A stretch of DNA of 64,000 nt from Desulfarculales bacterium UBA696 (GCA_002298995.1 DBMO01000034.1:1-64000); one strand, 5' to 3'; positions 16,848 through 24,310 are shown, numbered from the stretch's first letter. The notes: generated by a model not told the origin, from the letters alone. Program-made: numbers and translations.

Positions 16848-16905
16848 TTCTTTTTCGAGCACTTTACAGAGATTCTGATGGGTATCTTTGGCTTTACCGG
16901 GAAGC

Positions 16906-16927
16906 GGTCCCTAAAACGGTCCCTAAG
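16906..16927. repeat. Paired 10-bp arm-type repeats, right end
   Basis: GGTCCCTAAA and GGTCCCTAAG, 2 bases apart, match the pair near the left end (6516-6536). Likely integrase/excisionase arm sites. Confidence 0.6.
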
Positions 16928-16932
16928 ACGCG

Positions 16933-16967
16933 AAAAAGGGTTTGAGCGAAAAGCAGCTCAAACCCTT
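16933..16967 (-). terminator. Replacement terminator for tRNA-Leu carried by the element
   Basis: On the minus strand AAGGGTTTGAGC, loop, GCTCAAACCCTT, then TTT. It differs in sequence from the displaced chromosomal terminator at 6284 and restores termination for the reconstituted tRNA. Confidence 0.75.
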
Positions 16968-16981
16968 ATCTGATTTAAACT

Positions 16982-17065
16982 TGCCGGAGGTCGGAATCGA
17001 ACCGACACGTCCTTGCGGACACTGGATTTTGAGTCCAGCGCGTCTACCAGTTCCACCACTCCGGC
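16982..17065 (-). tRNA. tRNA-Leu (anticodon CAA)
   Basis: Acceptor stem GCCGGAG/CTCCGGC, anticodon loop CTCAAAA reading CAA (codon UUG), a long class-II variable arm and T arm GTCGGTTCGATTCCGAC. CCA is not encoded. Its 3' 53 bases are the right attachment site of the adjacent element, so the gene was rebuilt using element sequence. Confidence 0.96.
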
Positions 17066-17075
17066 ATATCGGGTG

Positions 17076-17105
17076 ATTCTAATCAGAGGCTTTTGCAGGT
17101 GTCAA
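17076..17105 (-). promoter_or_regulatory. tRNA-Leu promoter
   Basis: Minus strand TTGACA, 18 bases, TAGAAT, ending about 10 bases before the tRNA 5' end: a near-consensus sigma-70 promoter. Confidence 0.7.
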
Positions 17106-17188
17106 GGGAAATGCTGACAAGACAAAGGCTGGACCGGACGGGAGCGGGATAAATCGGCAACCCCCTGAATAAATCAGGACAAATCACC

Positions 17189-17217
17189 TTGACAGATCCG
17201 CCCAGATTAGCTAGAAA
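17189..17217 (+). promoter_or_regulatory. tRNA-Ala(GGC) promoter
   Basis: TTGACA, 17 bases, TAGAAA, about 50 bases ahead of the tRNA gene. Confidence 0.65.
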
Positions 17218-17266
17218 ATCAAGATTGCCCATCGGAAGCAACACCGCCGGGGGCAATCCGAAACAA

Positions 17267-17339
<73 letters not shown>

Positions 17340-17349
17340 TAGGCAAATA

Positions 17350-17388
17350 GGGGGTTACAGTGAAAGCTCTGTAACCCCTGTTTTTTTT
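17350..17388 (+). terminator. Intrinsic terminator after tRNA-Ala(GGC)
   Basis: GGGGTTACAG, loop, CTGTAACCCC, then TGTTTTTTTT: a strong hairpin with a U tract. Confidence 0.9.
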
Positions 17389-17570
17389 CCTGAACTCAGA
17401 TTCTTCACGCCAATAGGGTCATATTCCCTCTTGTCTTTGGACCCAGGCCGCAAGGAGGCGCGCCTTTGGGTTTCGCCTTTCGTGTTGCAGCCTCTTCTAC
17501 GCGCCTTCCATCTTTCGACTATTGGGACCGTTGCTTGCCCATTCCTGAATGGACCGACAGATCATCCGTA

Positions 17571-17599
17571 TTGACTCGTATAAAGTTGTTCAATAAAGT
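17571..17599 (+). promoter_or_regulatory. Candidate promoter of the small secreted protein gene
   Basis: TTGACT, 17 bases, TAAAGT, about 57 bases ahead of the start codon at 17656. Confidence 0.5.
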
Positions 17600-17655
17600 G
17601 GATATTTATTGTCTCGATCCGGTAAGTGAACTGTCATTTGCGGAAGGGAGGTCAC

Positions 17656-17901
17656 ATGAAAAAATTAATTGCTTTTATGTGCGGTGCGGCTTTAGCCTGG
17701 ATCATTAACATTAACGTGTGCTCGGCGATCGAGGTGCAAGATGCCACTAATCCCCCGATCAAAAGCAACAAGGCAACAACTATAAAGAGGAACCCGGTGA
17801 ATCAATTGAATCCACAGCCGGAACCGCCAATAGGCGCAAAAACGAAAGCAGTGAAGAAGAAGCCGCTAAATCAGTTAAATCCCCAGCCGGATCCTCCCTG
17901 A
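17656..17901 (+). CDS. Small secreted protein with two NQLNPQP repeats
   Basis: An 81-residue protein with a GGGAGG site five bases ahead of the ATG. Residues 1-25 (MKKLIAFMCGAALAW, then ININVCSA) form a signal peptide. The mature part is Asn-, Pro- and Lys-rich and carries two near-identical units, PVNQLNPQPEPP and PLNQLNPQPDPP, separated by a Lys-rich spacer; the second ends the protein. No Cys are left after processing. Proline-rich repeat proteins of this length may be periplasmic or surface ligands. I recall similar LNPQPEPP repeats in small proteins of other bacteria but cannot assign a function. Confidence 0.7.
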   Translation: MKKLIAFMCGAALAWIININVCSAIEVQDATNPPIKSNKATTIKRNPVNQLNPQPEPPIGAKTKAVKKKPLNQLNPQPDPP

Positions 17902-18435
17902 TTTTCGGTTTGTAATAACCGATGGTGCGATCCGGATGAAATAAGGGGGCGCGCCCGCCACACGAGCTGCCCCCTTCATTTCTATACAATCACCCCTCCA
18001 GGGATTAAGCATTTGTCCATAGCGGGAATCCTACGATTCCTTATGGCCTGACCGAGCCAAACCAGAACCTCCGGCATCATATCCGATGTAGTCACACTTC
18101 AACCAAAATCCCCACGCTCATCTTCTCACCCGATGAATTTTCCCGCCCGAGCTTGTTCTAAAATTTTTTTTACGATTCTAAAAAAAATTACATCTCCGCC
18201 ATCGCATGGGTCGTTTTGAGCAAATCTGAGCAGATCAAATCGGCCGGGCCGGCCAAGAGTTGGGGCATTTCACCAAAAGCGCTGTGTCATTTGACCCATC
18301 TGTCCCACCTTTAACCGGTCCGGCGGAACAACACGCCCACCAGGGGCCAGGCTACGGAAGTGGGAACTCTGTTGCGGCAAGGTCTCCAGGGATTTCCCAG
18401 CTATGTGGATTCTATTGGATGCCGCAACCGCCGCA
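17902..18435. other. Gap downstream of the secreted repeat protein
   Basis: Holds a GC-rich hairpin near 17944-17977 (GGGGGC...GCCCCC, weak T tail), probably the terminator. It also holds an A/T-tract inverted repeat near 18165-18191 (AATTTTTTTT with AAAAAAAATT). No convincing ORF is seen. Confidence 0.4.
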
Positions 18436-19095
18436 TCATGCCTTCGGAGTTGACGGATCCATTCCGTAGCCGCACAAGGGGCGGAGTGGGCAGATTGAGC
18501 ATTTGGGTTTTCGGGCGATGCAGATTTTCCGGCCATGCTGTATGAGCTGGTGGGAAAATTTTGTCCACCTCTCCTTGAGAATTGCAGCCATGAGGTCCTG
18601 TTCGATCTTCTCGGGCTCTTTATGGGAGGTGAGGCCAAGCCGGGCGGAAACTCTTGCTACGTGCGTGTCAACGACTATCCCCGGGATGTCGAAAGCATTT
18701 CCCAGCACTACGTTTGCCGTCTTGCGGCCGACTCCGGGAAGGCTGACAAGGGCATCGAGGTCCGGGGGAATCCGGCCGCCGAACTTTTCCACAATTTCCT
18801 TACCCGCCGCCTTTATGGCCTTCGCCTTGTTGTGATAGAAGCCGGTGGATTTTATATCCTGTTCGAGATCGGTGATCGGGGCCTCCGCGTAAGCTTTGGC
18901 CGAGGGATATTTCGCAAAAAGGCCGGGGGTTACCATGTTTACCCGCTCATCGGTGCACTGGGCCGAAAGAATGGTTGCAACGAGAAGCTGGAGCGGGTTC
19001 GTGTAATCGAGCGAGCAGTGAGCGTCGGGATAGAGTTCGTCGAGCACTTTTAGGATTGACTCGACCTTGCCGGCTGGTGTATGCGGTTCACTCAC
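18436..19095 (-). CDS. nth: Endonuclease III
   Basis: A 219-residue DNA glycosylase/AP lyase for oxidised pyrimidines. The helix-hairpin-helix LPGVGRKTA carries the catalytic Lys. The Asp in IVVDTHVARVSARLGL is the second catalytic residue. The Fe-S cluster Cys follow the C-x6-C-x2-C-x5-C pattern (CIARKPKCSICPLRPLC) near the C-terminus. A GTG at 19095 preceded by GAGGGAG is preferred over a GTG at 19125. Length matches the family (about 211). Confidence 0.94.
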   Translation of the reverse strand: MSEPHTPAGKVESILKVLDELYPDAHCSLDYTNPLQLLVATILSAQCTDERVNMVTPGLFAKYPSAKAYAEAPITDLEQDIKSTGFYHNKAKAIKAAGKEIVEKFGGRIPPDLDALVSLPGVGRKTANVVLGNAFDIPGIVVDTHVARVSARLGLTSHKEPEKIEQDLMAAILKERWTKFSHQLIQHGRKICIARKPKCSICPLRPLCGYGMDPSTPKA

Positions 19096-19204
19096 GTTTG
19101 CTCCCTCATGGCCAGGTTGTATCACAATTTTTCCGGGTGGGCGCCAGATGTGCCGAATTTTATGTCAAAGTTGCTGTTTGATTTCAAGCAGAAAGAAATT
19201 ATAT

Positions 19205-19669
19205 ATGGTGAAAACCGGATGGACCGGTGAATTTGCCTATCCGCGGACGATGGAAATGGATGACTCTCTCAAAAATAACATATTCAAGTCTATGACGGTC
19301 AAAACCGAGGGCGAGAGGAAGATCCACGGCCTCCACATAATCGTCTGCCCCTTTTGTGACAACGGTCATCCGGTCCCAACCGATTTCGACTCGATCCACC
19401 GCTGCACCTGTGGCGCGTGCTATAAGGTCTGCGCCAACAATACCCTGGAATACGGCGTGGGATCGATTGCAAACAGCCTGTGGAACGACGATGAACTTGA
19501 CCTGGTCCGCCAGGTGCCCGTGGATTTTTGCAACATAGTGATAGAAAAAAACTTCGACCGCCTGCTCGACCTGAAACAAGCATCGAGGGCCGACGGTGGG
19601 ATAGAACGCTTCTGCAAATACGACATGAACCTTGCCCTGAGCCTTGTCTGGGTAAAGAGGCTTTTCTGA
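19205..19669 (+). CDS. Zinc-ribbon-containing hypothetical protein
   Basis: A 154-residue protein. A Cys cluster at residues 48-75 (CPFCDNGHPV, then CTCGACYKVC) forms a probable zinc ribbon. The rest is charged and helical, with WNDDELDLVRQVPVDFCNIV. The ATG at 19205 is chosen; its ribosome-binding site (AGAAAG) is weak, and the upstream frame to 19067 overlaps nth in antisense. It lies divergently from nth and just ahead of tRNA-Ala(CGC). No assigned function. Confidence 0.65.
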   Translation: MVKTGWTGEFAYPRTMEMDDSLKNNIFKSMTVKTEGERKIHGLHIIVCPFCDNGHPVPTDFDSIHRCTCGACYKVCANNTLEYGVGSIANSLWNDDELDLVRQVPVDFCNIVIEKNFDRLLDLKQASRADGGIERFCKYDMNLALSLVWVKRLF

Positions 19670-19676
19670 GCTTGCC

Positions 19677-19706
19677 TTGACAACAGGAGATTTAAAGGGG
19701 TATATG
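19677..19706 (+). promoter_or_regulatory. tRNA-Ala(CGC) promoter
   Basis: TTGACA, 18 bases, TATATG, ending 13 bases before the tRNA. Confidence 0.65.
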
Positions 19707-19719
19707 GTTCGACCACCAA

Positions 19720-19792
19720 GGGGATGTAGCTCAGTTGGGAGAGCGCTGGCTTCGCAAGTCAGAGGTCGAGGGTTCGAATCCCTTCATCTCCA
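19720..19792 (+). tRNA. tRNA-Ala (anticodon CGC)
   Basis: Acceptor GGGGATG/CATCTCC, D arm GCTCAGTTGGGAGAGC, anticodon loop TTCGCAA reading CGC (codon GCG), T arm GAGGGTTCGAATCCCTT. CCA is not encoded. Its 3' end is imperfectly repeated at 25051-25083. Confidence 0.95.
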
Positions 19793-19807
19793 ATCAATAA
19801 TATCAAG
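19775..19807 (+). repeat. Left boundary repeat of the tRNA-Ala island
   Basis: Thirty-three bases covering the tRNA-Ala(CGC) 3' end and its flank. They match 25051-25083 at 28 of 33 positions, including an exact CCCTTCATCTCCA. This is the pattern left by integration at a tRNA 3' end. Confidence 0.65.
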
Positions 19808-19867
19808 CGCTTGCGATTCTTGAGACCCACCGCAAAGATCAGATTTGGCCAATAATGTTGACCAAAA

Positions 19868-19900
19868 GAAAAGGCCCGGCTTTCGCCGAGCCTTTCTTCT
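19868..19900. terminator. Bidirectional terminator between tRNA-Ala and the PEP-CTERM gene
   Basis: AAAAGGCcCGGC, loop TTTC, GCCGaGCCTTT, flanked by A-rich and T-rich runs on opposite sides. It can serve the tRNA and the convergent gene. Confidence 0.7.
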
Positions 19901-19920
19901 ATAAATCCTGCACTTTTAAT

Positions 19921-20583
19921 CTAAGCCCGTTTCCTCATTCTGTATGCGCTCATACCCGCTAGACCTGCACCGAAAAGGAGAAGGGTTGACGGTTCGGGGA
20001 CAGGGTTGTTTCCTACAGCAAGATTGTCGACCTCAAAAGCGTAGCTGGTGCTCTGCAATACAACCTGGTCGAATGCTGGAAGATTGAGGAAATTGACGTA
20101 CAGATTGGTTAGATGAATCAGTTGATTGCCATTGGCCGGTGGAGCCACATCCGAGCCGCCATAGGAAGCCACCTGCGAACCATTGTTGAAGAAAATGGCA
20201 TTGTAGCTGTCGACCGATCCCCACCATAGGCCGAGATAGTTGTATGTTTGCTGGAAATCAATGGTGACTCTCATAGTATCAGGCGAACTCGTTGTATTAC
20301 GCGGAACTGTGAGGTAATTCGTGGTATCTCTTTGGCTTACCCCGAATGGAGCGGCATTTATCCCGGTTGAACCGTTTACCACCGCACCATTTCCACTATA
20401 GCCGAACGGCATCGACCCGATAGCGGTCGTATCGAAAGTCTCCACGATGACATTGCTGTAGGGTGATGTAAAACTGTTTCCGTCCGGCATTACAGCATAG
20501 TTATAGTTAATGCTCGGAACGGCGCCTGCCGTGCTGCAAATCCCGAATAACAGAAGAAATACTACAGGTAAAATCTTTCTCAT
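19921..20583 (-). CDS. PEP-CTERM sorting-domain secreted protein
   Basis: A 220-residue exported protein. Residues 1-21 are a signal peptide (MRKILPVVFLLLFGICSTAGA). The C-terminus has the tripartite PEP-CTERM signal: VPEPSTLLLFG, a hydrophobic helix, then basic RMRKRA. Such proteins are recognised by an EpsH-type exosortase, which is not in the window. The central part, rich in Asn, Ser, Thr and Gly, is a beta-sandwich-like passenger domain, possibly carbohydrate-associated (WWGSVDSYNAIFFNNGSQ). It is located at the left end of the tRNA-Ala island. Confidence 0.88.
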   Translation of the reverse strand: MRKILPVVFLLLFGICSTAGAVPSINYNYAVMPDGNSFTSPYSNVIVETFDTTAIGSMPFGYSGNGAVVNGSTGINAAPFGVSQRDTTNYLTVPRNTTSSPDTMRVTIDFQQTYNYLGLWWGSVDSYNAIFFNNGSQVASYGGSDVAPPANGNQLIHLTNLYVNFLNLPAFDQVVLQSTSYAFEVDNLAVGNNPVPEPSTLLLFGAGLAGMSAYRMRKRA

Positions 20584-21035
20584 AAATACGTACCTTCTTT
20601 GGTGTTGACGGATTATCCGGCTTAGTGCGTGCCGGAGGGTGCTTCAGCAGAATTACAGCGATGAACCTATATGTGTAGACCAGCAATAACAAGGTGGATT
20701 TGGGTAGGTAGGAATGAGGCAGGAGTACTACCCTGTCGGCTTATTTCTCGAATTAAAACGGGATGAAGGGCATGACAAAATATTGGGGGGTGGGCTGGAT
20801 AATATTTAGCGGGTGAGAAGGTGACGTGGGTGACACGGGAAACGTTCTTCGGTTGCCCGTGCGCTTTAGCGCAACGGAATGGGGACAGATCAAGACCACG
20901 ATGAAGACAAAAAGGCAGAGTGCGTTTCTCATTCCATCCTCTCAGAGTGTGGCATAAAATGGGGCGTGATGCCCTATTCCCCCTAACTTGGGATTTTTTC
21001 GGCTTCGTCATCCTCAAAGATGCTGTTGTAGGCCA
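20584..21035. other. Non-coding gap in the island
   Basis: No ORF with a usable start is seen. The stretch around 20815-20850 (GTGACGTGGGTGACACGGGA) weakly resembles the start of the 120-bp repeat family A, so it may be an eroded copy. Confidence 0.35.
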
Positions 21036-21413
21036 CTACATCCCATGTTCAACCCGCAATATTCGCCCATCTTTTTTGCTAATCTCCGCCTCCGGCACTC
21101 CCCCTTTCCAACCGAATCGAAGTGAACCTGTTACATACCAGACCCCATCCTTGAGAACAGCCCTGTACGGTGCCTTCTGCTGAATATGCTCCTTTCCGTA
21201 TATTGGTCCCCACACGGCCACTGCAATGGTTATGGCAGTTTCCTCGTTCGGCACAAGCCCCTCTTCCCGCGGTTCCCAGTCTTCTATTTCCCAAGTGTAT
21301 TCAGGCTTAACTTCTGGAGGGCTTTTTGCCGTCTTCGTCGTGGAACAGCTATAAAAGGGAATTATGCAGATTAAGACAACCAATGCGGAAAAGAATTCAG
21401 AAAGATGCTTCAT
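21036..21413 (-). CDS. NTF2-fold immunity/YhhH-like exported protein
   Basis: A 125-residue protein from the ATG at 21413, with GGGGA ahead. A hydrophobic N-terminus ends in FYSC, a weak lipobox, so it may be a lipoprotein. The mature part (EETAITIAVAVWGPIYGKEH, then YRAVLKDGVWYVTGSL and a C-terminal ISKKDGRIL-type strand) matches the YbbC/YhhH or NTF2-fold immunity pattern. Family members are often encoded with polymorphic toxins, but no toxin is recognisable here, so the immunity role is inferred. A family-B repeat lies just upstream of the gene. Confidence 0.68.
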   Translation of the reverse strand: MKHLSEFFSALVVLICIIPFYSCSTTKTAKSPPEVKPEYTWEIEDWEPREEGLVPNEETAITIAVAVWGPIYGKEHIQQKAPYRAVLKDGVWYVTGSLRFGWKGGVPEAEISKKDGRILRVEHGM

Positions 21414-21468
21414 ATCTTTCCCCGAGGTGGAGTGTATGTAAAACAACTGTATTTTCGGGCCACATTAT

Positions 21469-21535
21469 CACTACTGAAAACATGGATCAATGCCGCTCAT
21501 GGGTGACGGACAGTTTGCAGTCGTTCTTTGGAGGG
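21469..21535. repeat. Interspersed repeat family B, copy 1
   Basis: Carries ATCAATGCCGCTCATGGGTG followed by ACGGACAGTTTGCAGTCGTT, the shared core of family B. It lies upstream of the minus-strand gene 21036-21413. Confidence 0.65.
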
Positions 21536-21565
21536 CTAGTGACGGGACGTACTGGAGGGAGTAGG

Positions 21566-22285
21566 TTAATGTGACATATATCTTAGCCCTGTTATCATGG
21601 GGGGCTTCCTTGGGCCGTTCCGCTTTATCCTGTCTATTTGGGCTGCAATATGTGTTGAAAGTTGCTCTGAAGCTGCTGATAGACTTTTCATTGCGGTTAC
21701 ATAGGAACTAATTGCGGCGGGACCATCACCCAAAAATTCGTGCACGGTTGCCATTCTGATGTTTGCAAGGGTATCAAAGGGAGCTATTGATAAAGCAGAA
21801 TCCAGATTAGCAGCCGCTTGCCCATAGTCATCATTCTTTATATGGCAATCGGCAGCCTTGAGCAATATCAATAACTTGTATGTGGGGTTGCTCAGAACTG
21901 TATTATTGATTAATGCCCTCTGGAGAATCGAGATTGACTCTGGGCAAATTTGGGAATGCTCTTCGATATACAGCGTTGAAAAACTTCTCTCATCAACAAG
22001 CTCACCGATAGTGCCCCAAAATGCCTTTTGAAAAGCGGTTTCCATTTGTCGATACTCTGTAGGTAAGTTCTTGTCTCTGGTAGACGATACAGAGAAAAGG
22101 ATAATAATCATCACAAACCCAAGAAGAGATGCAAACAAAGGGAACAATGGGGGGATAAGCTGAACACCTAACGCTCTGTTGATACCGAGGTAGAGGACGC
22201 TAGTGCAAACCCCTATCCCGAATACCCCCAGAGCAACCTTGGTCCAGAACCGATATCTGGCTGATGCTGAGTTGAAGATTGTCAA
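21566..22285 (-). CDS. Membrane-anchored TPR-like protein, hypothetical
   Basis: A 239-residue protein with two predicted transmembrane helices at about residues 17-36 (VALGVFGIGVCTSVLYLGI) and 44-65 (PPLFPLFASLLGFVMIIIL). Residues 125-225 are helical repeats like tetratricopeptide units (YKLLILLKAADCHIKNDDYG, then ANIRMATVHEFLGDG). The start is probably a TTG with GAGGA ahead; no in-frame ATG lies near. A scaffold role on the cytoplasmic side is likely, but the partner is unknown. Confidence 0.6.
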   Translation of the reverse strand: MTIFNSASARYRFWTKVALGVFGIGVCTSVLYLGINRALGVQLIPPLFPLFASLLGFVMIIILFSVSSTRDKNLPTEYRQMETAFQKAFWGTIGELVDERSFSTLYIEEHSQICPESISILQRALINNTVLSNPTYKLLILLKAADCHIKNDDYGQAAANLDSALSIAPFDTLANIRMATVHEFLGDGPAAISSYVTAMKSLSAASEQLSTHIAAQIDRIKRNGPRKPPMITGLRYMSH

Positions 22286-22360
22286 CGCTATTCATCCTCG
22301 CCGGATGGTTTTTTCGGTTTCGTGATCAACGTCTGGAAAAGCAAGCAACCACGGGTGACA

Positions 22361-22481
22361 CGGGTGACATGGCAACGGCTTTTTGTTGCCAGTGCCGAAG
22401 GCAAGAGGGATTATAAGCCACAACTCTTTTCCTCCTGTCCTACGGACCCCGGCAAACAAACACTTGCCGGGGCCACCCGCG
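22361..22481. repeat. Interspersed repeat family A, copy 1
   Basis: About 120 bp, highly similar to 23571-23692. Shared landmarks are GGCAACGGCTTTTTNTTGCCA, AGGCAAGAGGGATTATAAGC and CACAACTC, with CCCCGGCAA...TTGCCGGGG at the end. Two internal hairpins. Confidence 0.8.
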
Positions 22482-22554
22482 GATTTCGTCACACACCCAC
22501 GCAATTTAGGTCTCTTGAGGACCGAAGTCCAACGAAAGACTGCTCCTCCTGGGA

Positions 22555-23046
22555 TCATTCGGCAATGTTTAGGGCCACGCACTCCGAATCCACTTCCCCA
22601 ACCCAAAAATTGCCCTTGGCCTTGGTTTCGCTTCTATATTTTGCACACAACCTGTATTTGCCTGGTTTAGAAGGCATGTGACAGGTTTTTTGGCATAGTA
22701 TCCTTTGGAAACTGTATGATTCACCCGGTTCCAATATAACGTTCACGAATGCGCCTGGGCCATAGTTTATGAACACTATGTGTTCAAATGGCATTATGCG
22801 TGCGCCCCTCTCGAAAAGACTCAGGGAAATTGTATGGAACAGGACAGGAGGCAAGCATATTGATACATTTGAGGTATTTTGGATTTTCCCGAGAACCACA
22901 ACTTGTTCACCTGGATGGTAGGACTGCTTATCCAAAGTGATTTCCAGCATGACTGCTTTGTTGCCAGCATAAGCGAACTCGGTTCCAGCGACTGCCGCAA
23001 TAACCGAAAGAGCAAGAAACGTAATCGCAACCCGGATTCTATACAT
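22555..23046 (-). CDS. Secreted Ig-like (protease-inhibitor-type) hypothetical protein
   Basis: A 163-residue protein with a signal peptide over residues 1-27 (MYRIRVAITFLALSVIAAVAG...FAYA) and an AGGAGA site. The mature domain is beta-rich, with LDKQSYHPGEQVVVLGKIQN, LFERGARIMPFEHI and EPGESYSFQRILCQ. It resembles the BsuPI/intracellular proteinase inhibitor or Ig-like fold. Four Cys may form two disulphides. It is flanked by repeat A downstream and repeat B upstream. Function is unproven. Confidence 0.65.
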   Translation of the reverse strand: MYRIRVAITFLALSVIAAVAGTEFAYAGNKAVMLEITLDKQSYHPGEQVVVLGKIQNTSNVSICLPPVLFHTISLSLFERGARIMPFEHIVFINYGPGAFVNVILEPGESYSFQRILCQKTCHMPSKPGKYRLCAKYRSETKAKGNFWVGEVDSECVALNIAE

Positions 23047-23113
23047 GATGGGATCTCCTGGCCGACGGTGTTATCAGGCAACCAAGTGGTGCTTTAGATT
23101 TCACCAATTAAGC

Positions 23114-23182
23114 ATGGTACACCAACAAAGTGCCCGCAATCAATGCCTGTCATGGATGGCGAACAGTTTGCGGGCGTTCTTC
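23114..23182. repeat. Interspersed repeat family B, copy 2
   Basis: Contains GTACACCAACA, then CAATCAATGCCTGTCATGGA and CAGTTTGCGGGCGTTCTTC. Similarity to copy 3 extends about 60 bp more, to ATGGTCACTG. It lies upstream of the minus-strand gene 22555-23046. Confidence 0.7.
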
Positions 23183-23332
23183 TTGGTGGAGGTGGGGGGC
23201 AGAATGGGCGGTACAGTCCATGGTCACTGGTCGGTGCTGGTTGGAGTTGTTGCAGGAAACCCTCGTCCTGTTGCAATTGCGTAAAGATCGGATTAGAACA
23301 GGGGGTCTCAACAAGTAAAATGGGGGGACTCC

Positions 23333-23524
23333 ATGAAAAACAAGCATGCCTGGTACATCGAGAGATTACTGGACTTGATCGTTGGGATGGGCATGATCTT
23401 CATGGGTTTATCTATCGCGAAAGGCGGATGGTTATATCATGGCTATTCGGTGTCTCCAGTGGCAGGGGTTGTTGAGGTAATATGCGGATTCGTTTGGTTA
23501 ATCTACATGATCAAGAGATGGTAG
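23333..23524 (+). CDS. Small two-helix membrane protein, partial paralogue of 24311-24817
   Basis: A 63-residue protein after a GGGGGG site. Two hydrophobic segments (LLDLIVGMGMIFMGLSIA, and PVAGVVEVICGFVWLIYM) flank KGGWLYHGYSVS. It matches the C-terminal 60 or so residues of the 168-residue protein at 24311, with strong DNA-level identity that continues past the stop codon. It is either a true small gene or the tail of a truncated duplicate; its own start and site favour expression. Confidence 0.55.
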   Translation: MKNKHAWYIERLLDLIVGMGMIFMGLSIAKGGWLYHGYSVSPVAGVVEVICGFVWLIYMIKRW

Positions 23525-23570
23525 CCTCAATCCGATTATCATCTCGCCAAGCCGTTGAAAACCCCGCCGC

Positions 23571-23692
23571 ACGGGTGGCACTGGCAACGGCTTTTTATTG
23601 CCACTGCCGGAGGCAAGAGGGATTATAAGCCACAACTCCTTCCTCCTGTCCTGCGGACCCCGGCAAATAGACAATTGCCGGGGGCACCCGCG
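23571..23692. repeat. Interspersed repeat family A, copy 2
   Basis: Second copy of the 120-bp element at 22361-22481. It overlaps the 3' end of the minus-strand ORF 23595-24011, so that protein's C-terminus is repeat-encoded. Confidence 0.8.
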
Positions 23693-24011
23693 AAGAGATT
23701 TGATCGGCCAGATCGATATGCCCTTTTGGGTTAAGGAGGTGAAGTAACTCATTCGCCAAAGATGGCAATGTTTTGTCTAGCGATGGTCTGCCATTTATCA
23801 CACCGGAGTCTCCCCACTTTTGACGGGCCTTGATTGTCAGCATGTGTACCAAAACAGCAACTATAGCGAATACTATCACATATTCCAACAGAGTAAGGAG
23901 AAAGCCTTTCTTTTTCAGCGACATTAACATACCGTATTGCCCAACACCACGAAGTGCATACCCAATTCCAGAAAGCAGCAATAAAATCAATGCGCCTGCG
24001 AATTCATCCAT
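23595..24011 (-). CDS. Small membrane protein, hypothetical
   Basis: A 138-residue protein from an ATG at 24011 (longer TTG start at 24077 lies inside repeat B copy 3). It has two hydrophobic helices: residues 6-18 (GALILLLLSGIGYALRG, extended) and about 37-58 (LLTLLEYVIVFAIVAVLVHM). The C-terminal third (after about residue 100) is encoded by repeat A copy 2, including SAGQEEGVVAYNPSCL, so this end is probably acquired. Function unknown. Confidence 0.5.
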   Translation of the reverse strand: MDEFAGALILLLLSGIGYALRGVGQYGMLMSLKKKGFLLTLLEYVIVFAIVAVLVHMLTIKARQKWGDSGVINGRPSLDKTLPSLANELLHLLNPKGHIDLADQISSRVPPAIVYLPGSAGQEEGVVAYNPSCLRQWQ

Positions 24012-24052
24012 AAGCCCCCGCGATAATCTATCCCGAAGTGCAATCGAACTGT

Positions 24053-24120
24053 ATGCTACACCAACAGAGTATTTCAATCAATGCCGGTCATGGGCGACGG
24101 ACAGTTTGCAGGCGATCCTC
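24053..24120. repeat. Interspersed repeat family B, copy 3
   Basis: ATGCTACACCAACAGAGTAT, then TCAATCAATGCCGGTCATGG and GCGACGGACAGTTTGCAGGC. It overlaps the possible upstream start of the 23595 gene. Confidence 0.7.
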
Positions 24121-24201
24121 TGGGTGGGGGTAAATGGCGAGAGGTGCACTGGTTCATGGTCACTGTTTAAGGTAGTATGATTCCGCAGCATTCTTCGATT
24201 A

Positions 24202-24239
24202 TGACCGGCATTGATTCAGATATTGTGTTGGTGTAGCAT
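24202..24239 (-). repeat. Interspersed repeat family B, inverted half-copy
   Basis: The complement reads ATGCTACACCAACACAATAT and CTGAATCAATGCCGGTC, matching the first half of copy 3 in the opposite orientation. With copy 3 it forms an inverted pair around about 80 bp. Confidence 0.65.
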
Positions 24240-24310
24240 TGCGACCCGCTGTACTGGTCAATACCTGTCCGTTGCAGTACATGCTTGCCACCGTCAATTT
24301 GAGAGATACA

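Larger units (their letters stand above)
6330..17034. mobile_element. Compact integrated element in tRNA-Leu: candidate phage satellite
   Basis: About 10.7 kb between exact 53-bp direct repeats. All recognisable genes are on the minus strand: AlpA-like regulator, small hypothetical, replicative ATPase, RHH-like protein, hypothetical, HK97 major capsid protein, hypothetical, tape-measure-like protein, hypothetical, P27 small terminase, two hypotheticals and a tyrosine integrase. Large terminase, portal, head protease, head-tail connectors, tail tube, baseplate and lysis genes are absent. All ORFs are intact with good ribosome-binding sites, which argues against random decay. A capsid-encoding satellite that borrows the rest from a helper phage is the favoured reading; a strongly reduced prophage is the alternative. 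Confidence 0.8.

Noticed and set aside
21469..24239. CRISPR array
   Set aside because: Repeats are long, unevenly spaced by whole genes and not of constant spacer length.
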